Assembly: GCA_033763435.1 (NCBI GenBank)
Contig: JANRKN010000158.1
Span: 1 to 64,000, forward strand
Length of the DNA: 64,000 bases
Origin: JANRKN01 sp033763435
Lineage (GTDB): Bacteria; Planctomycetota; Phycisphaerae; Phycisphaerales; UBA1924
Reading direction: 5' to 3'
Below the pieces are notes generated by a model. That model did no database searches, was not told where the DNA came from, and worked only from the letters and a program-made list of their open reading frames with translations. Both the position numbers and the translations under genes were made by a program. This document shows positions 58,990-64,000 of this stretch, piece after piece. Every line of letters begins with the position of its first letter. Within the stretch, counting starts at the first letter, position 1.

Positions 58990-60795
58990 TTACGTCGAGG
59001 AGCCGAGCGGTTCGATCACGACGACCGAGTTGGTCTCGCCGAACTCGTTGGGCTGGCACAGCGGGTTGTACGAGTCGCTCGTCCAGCGCCCGTCGATCAC
59101 CAAGCGATACATGTGCCGCCCGACGCCCACGGGCACGCACAGCTCGTGCACGCCCAGAGCTTCGTTGCGGTGCATCACGTGCTGCTCGCGGGACCAGCCG
59201 TTGAACGTGCCCGAGATCACCACGCGCTGACCGACCGTGATCGGCTGAACAAAGAGCACGCTGCCCCCGACCTGGCGCGCGCCCAGCAGGCGGCGGATCG
59301 ATTCGGGAATCGACAGCGGCTTAGGCTCGATCGTCGGCACGCGGACGAGCGTCGGATGCTCGCGCGGCGCGTCGGGCAGCTCCGAGGCCGCTGCGGATTC
59401 GACGGGCGTCGTCGGCGTGATGGGAGCGGTGGGGGTCGCGGTCGTCGAACCGCCGCCGGTCGGCACCGCCGCAGGCGACGCACCATCGCGCCGATTGATG
59501 CGCTGGATGATCCGGGCCATGTCGGCCGCTCGGCTCGCGGGGCGTGCCTCGACCTCGAGCGAACCCGCAGGGGCATCCTCGATCAGCGCCGACATCGGCA
59601 CGCCAGCCGCGGCCATCACGTTCGAGGGCATCATGCCGGCCATCGCGGGCGCGGCACGTCCGGCGAGCACGGTGATCGTCGGCACCGCCGCTTCGATCTC
59701 GGGCTTGGGCTCGGGCCGGCTCTCGGCCCTGGACGCCGTGGGCGCGCTGCGAACCTGCTCGCTCGCCTCACGCGCCATCGCCTCAACTTCCGCCAGTCGG
59801 CGCGTCAGGATCTGCTCGGCCGAGGGCTTGGTCACCACCTCGGCCCGGCCTTCGATCTTGCCCGACAGCTCCGAGATCGTCGGAATCGTCGGAACACCCG
59901 CGGGCGATTCGGGCTTGGGCTCGGCGATCATGCCGTCGCCCAGAATGATGCCTGGCCCGACCTCGTCGCCCGCGAACAGCGTCCCGCCCGCGACCGATGC
60001 GTCGCCCAGCTTCAGCTCGCTCGAAAGCCACGTCGCAAGATTCGCATAGTCGCTCGCCGCCGACGATTCGGGCGCAAAGTCCGCCACGATCTGCCCGAAG
60101 CTCGCCGCCTCGCGCAGCGCCTCGTCGCGGCGAACCACGACCGGCGCCACACGACCTTCGAACCGGCGGTGCAGCTCGCCCAACAGGTCGCTCGCGACCG
60201 CGCTGCCCGGCTCGTGGATCGTCGCCAGCACCCAGATCGGCACGTTCACACTCAGGCGCTTGGCGACCGTCTTGACCGTCTGCACCTGGCGCGTCGCGCC
60301 CTGCAGCGCAAAGAAGCCGGTCTCGACCGGGATCAGCACCGTGTCCGCCGCGGCAAGCGCGTTGTAAGTCAGCAGGCCGATCGCGGGCGAACAGTCCACG
60401 AGGCAAACGTCGTACTGCCCGCGCAGGTCCGCAAGCACGCGCGCCAGGCGGCGTTCCTTGTCGGGCTTGTCAGCCAGACCCCCGCGAGGCGCCTCAAGGC
60501 CCGCAAGCTTCATGCGGCTCGGCGCGAGGTCCAGGTTCCGGCTCGCGTGCCAGATCAGCCGCGTCGGGTCCACGCCGCGAGAGCCCGTGCCCACGCTGCC
60601 GGCCAGCATCGCGTCTCCGATATCCAGATCAATCCGCGACTCGGGCACGCCCAGACCCGCGGCGCAATGGCCCTGAGGGTCCATGTCGACCAGCAGCGTG
60701 CGAAGACCGGTGCGGGCAAACATCCCCGCCAGGTTGATCGCGGTGGTCGTCTTCCCGCAGCCGCCCTTCTGGTTCACGATCGAGATGATCCGCAC
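58990..60795 (-). CDS. ParA-family ATPase with C-terminal glycogen-binding (CBM48/AMPK-type) domain
   Basis: A 601-residue fusion. Residues 1-260 are a complete ParA ATPase: deviant Walker A KGGCGKTTT (10-18), TLLVDMDPQGHCAAG and CLVDCSPAIGLLTYNAL. Residues 270-495 are a low-complexity linker with Pro/Ala/Thr stretches. The last 100 residues match the AMPK-beta/CBM48 fold: QRVVISGTFNGWSREQHVMH, then LCVPVGVGRHMYRLVIDGRW and NEFGETNSVVVI. Conserved Trp and Asn positions for glucan binding are present. GTG 60795 has GGAGG upstream. Plain ParA proteins partition DNA or position organelles on the nucleoid; this one could position a glucan cargo. The ATPase and CBM assignments are strong; the combined role is inference. 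Confidence 0.88.
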   Translation of the reverse strand: MRIISIVNQKGGCGKTTTAINLAGMFARTGLRTLLVDMDPQGHCAAGLGVPESRIDLDIGDAMLAGSVGTGSRGVDPTRLIWHASRNLDLAPSRMKLAGLEAPRGGLADKPDKERRLARVLADLRGQYDVCLVDCSPAIGLLTYNALAAADTVLIPVETGFFALQGATRQVQTVKTVAKRLSVNVPIWVLATIHEPGSAVASDLLGELHRRFEGRVAPVVVRRDEALREAASFGQIVADFAPESSAASDYANLATWLSSELKLGDASVAGGTLFAGDEVGPGIILGDGMIAEPKPESPAGVPTIPTISELSGKIEGRAEVVTKPSAEQILTRRLAEVEAMAREASEQVRSAPTASRAESRPEPKPEIEAAVPTITVLAGRAAPAMAGMMPSNVMAAAGVPMSALIEDAPAGSLEVEARPASRAADMARIIQRINRRDGASPAAVPTGGGSTTATPTAPITPTTPVESAAASELPDAPREHPTLVRVPTIEPKPLSIPESIRRLLGARQVGGSVLFVQPITVGQRVVISGTFNGWSREQHVMHRNEALGVHELCVPVGVGRHMYRLVIDGRWTSDSYNPLCQPNEFGETNSVVVIEPLGSST

Positions 60796-60947
60796 GGCGA
60801 GCCTCCGTCCATGGAGCCCTTGCCCTCGGGCGGCCGGGCCTCCTGCCCGTCGCGCACCCTCGGCTCGCCAGATATCGGACCCGCAGGCTTCGCGCCTTGA
60901 ATCGCGCCTTCGGTCAGCTCAAGCGACCCCACCCAACCGGCCTCGCC

Positions 60948-62207
60948 TCAGGCCCCCGCGCCGATCCGGATCAGCCCCGCGCGCACCGCGTCCATCAGCG
61001 CCGGGCCCACATCCACCACGCCGATGCGCTCGCCCGCGCCCTCATCCCGCGGCAAAACCAGTCTCAAAACGCCCCCCGAGACCTTCTTGTCGTCCCCCAT
61101 CAGCCCCGCGATCGTCCCCCAGACCGGCAGCCCCGCGGCACGGTCGGGCAGCCCCGCCGCGACGACCTGACGTGCGATCGCCCCCGCCCGCTCGGCGCCA
61201 ACCCACCCCAATCGGGCGGCACACTCGTACGCCGCGACCAGACCCAGCGCGACCGCCTCGCCGTGCTCGAGGTTCGGCCGCGGCTTCCCGTCCGCGCCCG
61301 TCCAGCGCAGGCCCGGCAGCGTCTCGACCGCATGTCCGAAGGTGTGCCCGAGGTTCAGCAGCGCCCGCCCGCCCCGCTGGTTGGGCGCTTCCTCGCGCTC
61401 GTCGTGCTGCACGACCGAGGCCTTGAGAGCGACGTTCCGCGCGACCAGTCCGATCATCGCTTCGGGCTCGCGCGCCAGCACCCCGGGCAGCGCCCGCGCC
61501 GTGAACTCTTCAAGCCCCGCATCGCCGAGTGTCGCGCCGAGCAGCCCGTGCTTGAGGCACTCGGCCAGCCCCGCGCGAAGGGTGCGCTCGGGCAGGCTCC
61601 GCAGGCTCTGAACGTCGGCGACGACCAGCGCGGGCTGATGGAACGCGCCGATGAGGTTCTTCTTCAGGCTCGCGCCCGAGGCAAGGTTCGCGCCGGTCTT
61701 TCCGCCGACGGAGGCGTCGACCATCGAAAGCAGTGTGGTGGGGCACTGCACGACCGGCACGCCCCGGCGATAGATCGCCGCCGCAAAGCCCGCCAGATCG
61801 CCCACGATCCCGCCGCCGAGCGCGATCACCGGGTCCCAACGCTCGTGCCGGCTCGAGGCCAGCGCCAGCAGCACCCGCTCAACACTCGCGAGCGATTTGT
61901 CGATCTCGGTCGGCGCGAGCTCAACAGCGCTTACGGTCAGCCCCGCAGCCTCCAGCGACGCCCGCGCCGCACGCCCGAGCTCTTCGGGCACGCCCGTATC
62001 GCGCACGATCATCGCCCGCCGCGCACCCGCGCGGATCACGCCCTTGACGAGCGTCCCGAGCTGCCCGAGCAGCCCCGCGCCGACGATCGCGTCGTACTCA
62101 GGTCCCGCGACCGGCGGCTGTCCCTCTCCCGCGTAGCGCCCGGGGCGCACGGTCACTCGCACAGCGGCTGGCGGCGGCGAGGCGGGTGGGTGAGAGGCGG
62201 GCGGCAT
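60948..62207 (-). CDS. aroB: 3-dehydroquinate synthase
   Basis: A 419-residue shikimate-pathway enzyme converting DAHP to 3-dehydroquinate with NAD+ and a divalent metal. Motifs are VIALGGGIVGDLAGFAAAIY, VQCPTTLLSMVDASVGGKTG and NLGHTFGHAVE (metal ligands), then LEHGEAVALGL. It is about 50 residues longer than E. coli AroB because of a Pro/Ala-rich N-terminus and a short insertion (RWTGADGKPRPN). Its ATG directly abuts the panD stop, so the two are coupled. Confidence 0.95.
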   Translation of the reverse strand: MPPASHPPASPPPAAVRVTVRPGRYAGEGQPPVAGPEYDAIVGAGLLGQLGTLVKGVIRAGARRAMIVRDTGVPEELGRAARASLEAAGLTVSAVELAPTEIDKSLASVERVLLALASSRHERWDPVIALGGGIVGDLAGFAAAIYRRGVPVVQCPTTLLSMVDASVGGKTGANLASGASLKKNLIGAFHQPALVVADVQSLRSLPERTLRAGLAECLKHGLLGATLGDAGLEEFTARALPGVLAREPEAMIGLVARNVALKASVVQHDEREEAPNQRGGRALLNLGHTFGHAVETLPGLRWTGADGKPRPNLEHGEAVALGLVAAYECAARLGWVGAERAGAIARQVVAAGLPDRAAGLPVWGTIAGLMGDDKKVSGGVLRLVLPRDEGAGERIGVVDVGPALMDAVRAGLIRIGAGA

Positions 62208-62585
62208 TTAGCGTCCGCTGGGTTCGTAGCGCATCACGCGCTCGATGGTGTTGTCAGGCCGCATGATCGCGACCTTGGGGAAGTGCTCGGCGTACTCGCG
62301 CTCGTCCATCAGCGCGTAGTGCATGATGATCACCGGGTCGCCGATCTCGAACAGGTGCGCCGCGGCGCCGTTGATCTCGATCTTCCGCGATCCGCGCGCG
62401 CCGCGGAAGATATAGGTCTCGACGCGCGAGCCCTCGCGGCAATTCGCGACCACGACCTGGTCGGACACCCGCATCCCCGTCGCGTCGAGGATGTCCTCAT
62501 CGATCGTGATCGAGCCGACATACTCCGGGAACGCGCCCGTGACGCACGCCCGGTGGATCTTCGAATGCAGCACCTGCCTCAGCAT
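62208..62585 (-). CDS. panD: Aspartate 1-decarboxylase
   Basis: A 125-residue pyruvoyl enzyme making beta-alanine for pantothenate. MLRQVLHSKIHRACVT begins the protein and the self-cleavage site is Gly24-Ser25 in YVGSITIDEDIL, exactly as in E. coli. INGAAAHLFEIGDPVIIMHY completes the family pattern. ATG 62585 is chosen over TTG 62609 because it gives the canonical N-terminus and has GAGG 7 nt upstream. It lies between rsfS and aroB. Confidence 0.95.
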   Translation of the reverse strand: MLRQVLHSKIHRACVTGAFPEYVGSITIDEDILDATGMRVSDQVVVANCREGSRVETYIFRGARGSRKIEINGAAAHLFEIGDPVIIMHYALMDEREYAEHFPKVAIMRPDNTIERVMRYEPSGR

Positions 62586-62613
62586 CGCACGCCTCGCCCT
62601 TGGCCACAAAGTC

Positions 62614-63336
62614 TCAGCTGACGTTCAATCCCGCGCGGTCGCGGTTCACCTGGTCGGGCCGCTCCCACGAGAGCCTCGGCGCATCGCCCCAGAGCATCTC
62701 CAGGTCGTAGTGTGCCCGGGTGTTGGGCTCGAAGAGGTGCGCGACCACATCAAAGAAGTCGGCGAGCAGCCACGTCGCGCGCTCGTCCTGATTCACGCGC
62801 CGCGTCGGGAACTTCAGCTTCGTGCCCAGCTCCTCCAAGTGCATCAGCACCGACTTCATCTGCCGATCGCTCGTGCCCGAGCCGATCACGATGAAGTCCG
62901 CCATCGGGCTGCGCCCGCGCACGTCGAGCACGACGACATCGGTGCACTTGTCGTCGTGCATCATCCGAGCGGCCTCAACCGCGAACTCTTCGCCGGAAAG
63001 GCCCGTCGGCCTCGCGGGCGCCTTCCCACGCACGGGCGGCGCGATCGGCGCGGGCGCCTGCGCAGGCGACTCCTGCATCTCGATCACCAGCCGCCCCGCG
63101 CCCTTGCGGCTCGGGGCCTTCTTCTTGACCGCCGACTTCGCGGGCCGCGCCTGAGAGGCGGGCGAAACCCTCGCGGGCTTGCGGGCCGGAGCCTTGGCCG
63201 GGCGGGCCTTCGCTGCCGGCGCCTTCGAAGCCTTCGCGCCGCCCTTGGCGGGACGGGCCTTGGCCGAGGCGCGAGCGCCCGCGCCAGTCCCGCTCGACTT
63301 CCGGCCGCCCGACCCTGCTGACGTCTTCTTCTTCAT
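62614..63336 (-). CDS. rsfS: Ribosome silencing factor RsfS with long basic N-terminal extension
   Basis: A 240-residue protein. Residues about 125-225 are the RsfS/DUF143 fold (VEAARMMHDDKCTDVVVLDV, then MADFIVIGSGTSDRQMKSVL and WLLADFFDVVAHLFEP), which binds uL14 and blocks subunit joining in starvation. Residues 1-95 are Lys/Ala/Pro repeats (for example AKARPAKAPARKPAR), like histone H1 tails and absent from normal RsfS (about 105 aa). ATG 63336 is preferred to the extended frame at 63375. The panD gene starts 28 bp downstream. Confidence 0.9.
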   Translation of the reverse strand: MKKKTSAGSGGRKSSGTGAGARASAKARPAKGGAKASKAPAAKARPAKAPARKPARVSPASQARPAKSAVKKKAPSRKGAGRLVIEMQESPAQAPAPIAPPVRGKAPARPTGLSGEEFAVEAARMMHDDKCTDVVVLDVRGRSPMADFIVIGSGTSDRQMKSVLMHLEELGTKLKFPTRRVNQDERATWLLADFFDVVAHLFEPNTRAHYDLEMLWGDAPRLSWERPDQVNRDRAGLNVS

Positions 63337-63384
63337 CCGGTGGTGTCCATCGCCCGCCCCGATTCTCGGTCCCAAGTCCGCATT

Positions 63385-64000
63385 TTAGCTCGCTGCCGGG
63401 CCCACACGCACCCAGCGCGTCGGTTCGTCCTGCGAGGCGATCGTCACCGAATAGTCCGCCCCCGCGTGGTGCTCGGCCACCAACTCGGGCCGATTGCAGT
63501 CGCGCGACAGGTGCAGCAGCACCACGTGCTCCCGCGGCGCGATCCGATGCACCGCGTCGACACATTCCGCATTCGAAAGATGCCCCCGCCCGTCCATGAT
63601 CCGCCGCTTGAGAAACGCCGGTCGCGCCGAGGCTTCCTGAAGCTCGGGGCAGTAGTTGCTCTCAATCGCCAGCACGTCCACGCCCGTGAGCAGGTCGATC
63701 ATCGCATCGCTCACGCGCCCGAGGTCCGTCGCAAAGCCCAGCGACGTCGTGCCCGTGGGCCCGCCCGATTCGGCATCGAACCGCAGCACCGCGACGCCCA
63801 GCTCATCGTGCGCCATCAGCACCGAGCGCGCCGCCAAGCCCCCGACCTCGAACGCGCCCTCGAACAGCTCGCAGCGCCTGTGCAGCAGCCCCATCCGCTC
63901 GGCACGCCCCGCGTGGCGCTTGTGCAGGTGCACGCGCGTCTGCGCCGGGATGGCCGAGGCCCAGCCCGCGTGCGCATGGTCGTGGTCCAGATGGGTGAGC
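63385..64000 (-). CDS. MBL-fold metallohydrolase, 5' end outside window
   Basis: The last 205 codons of a metallo-beta-lactamase-fold hydrolase. The frame stays open to base 64000 and includes THLDHDHAHAGW, the zinc-binding HxHxDH-type motif in variant form. GFATDLGRVSDAMIDLL, AIESNYCPEL and GHLSNAEC are typical of the PhnP/YycJ-like subgroup that includes cyclic phosphodiesterases and exonuclease-like proteins. The true start and N-terminus lie to the right of the window. Confidence 0.87.
   Translation of the reverse strand, partial: LTHLDHDHAHAGWASAIPAQTRVHLHKRHAGRAERMGLLHRRCELFEGAFEVGGLAARSVLMAHDELGVAVLRFDAESGGPTGTTSLGFATDLGRVSDAMIDLLTGVDVLAIESNYCPELQEASARPAFLKRRIMDGRGHLSNAECVDAVHRIAPREHVVLLHLSRDCNRPELVAEHHAGADYSVTIASQDEPTRWVRVGPAAS

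Noticed and set aside
57079..60900. 1273-codon open frame on the plus strand
   Set aside because: It is antisense to the ParA-CBM48 gene and its partner, consists of Arg/His/Gly-rich low-complexity sequence with no domain, and is explained by high GC content suppressing stops.

Overview
This is a gene-dense, very GC-rich (roughly 70%) chromosomal window from a planctomycete, most likely the class Phycisphaerae. The evidence is indirect but consistent. There is a C-terminal dockerin/EF-hand repeat ending in Gly-Cys on a secreted SUMF1 protein, a CxxCxYxLxGL...CPECG zinc-ribbon membrane protein, a DUF4139-like protein, and a futalosine-pathway menaquinone gene (mqnD) alongside a three-gene succinate dehydrogenase. 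No phage, insertion sequence, CRISPR array, rRNA or tRNA was seen.

Layout. 1-7.7 kb: secreted DUF4139-like protein (3' end outside the window), a YdiJ-type FAD/Fe-S dehydrogenase, a moxR-CDGSH pair, and a divergent zinc-ribbon membrane protein translationally coupled to a zincin. 7.8-18.3 kb: SppA protease, YraN, a PPIase-like lipoprotein gene broken by an in-frame TAG, a DUF1844 protein, sdhC-sdhA-sdhB, and two genes of unknown function. 18.2-24.7 kb: fabI, nadC-birA, HIT hydrolase, mutL, pgk. 24.7-30.3 kb, all minus strand: a DHp-like small protein, a LuxR-type response regulator, a Fur-family regulator, atpZ, an atpI-like gene, then atpB-E-F-H ending in a terminator; the F1 alpha, gamma, beta and epsilon genes are absent. 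30.3-37 kb: MFS transporter, chemoreceptor, PpiD-like chaperone, rpsD. 37-45.7 kb: purF, mqnD, SUMF1-dockerin protein, FAH-family hydrolase, smpB, P-type ATPase. 45.8-51.5 kb: TerC/Alx protein and dnaG-rpoD. 51.7-57.1 kb: acylphosphatase, HAD hydrolase, DUF418 protein, an unknown gene, a SHOCT-like protein and clpX. 57.1-64 kb, all minus: MBL-fold protein (partial), rsfS, panD, aroB, then a ParA ATPase with a C-terminal glycogen-binding (CBM48/AMPK-type) domain followed by an unknown protein that looks like a Walker-less MinD/FlhG relative.

Most genes are housekeeping. The best candidate for an undescribed system is the ParA-CBM48 gene and its partner (57148-60795), which look like the parts of a machine for positioning a polysaccharide cargo. 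A second is the small DHp-like protein next to the response regulator (29259-30224), which may be a phosphotransfer module lacking a catalytic domain. Smaller oddities are candidate leaderless starts with a -10 hexamer 5-6 nt before the start codon, short tandem repeats next to sdhB, rpoD and dnaG, a four-tetrad G-quadruplex motif upstream of rpsD, an acidic tail on RpoD, and lysine/alanine/proline-rich or histidine-rich extensions on RsfS and Fur. All identifications were made by reading the sequence; no database search was run.
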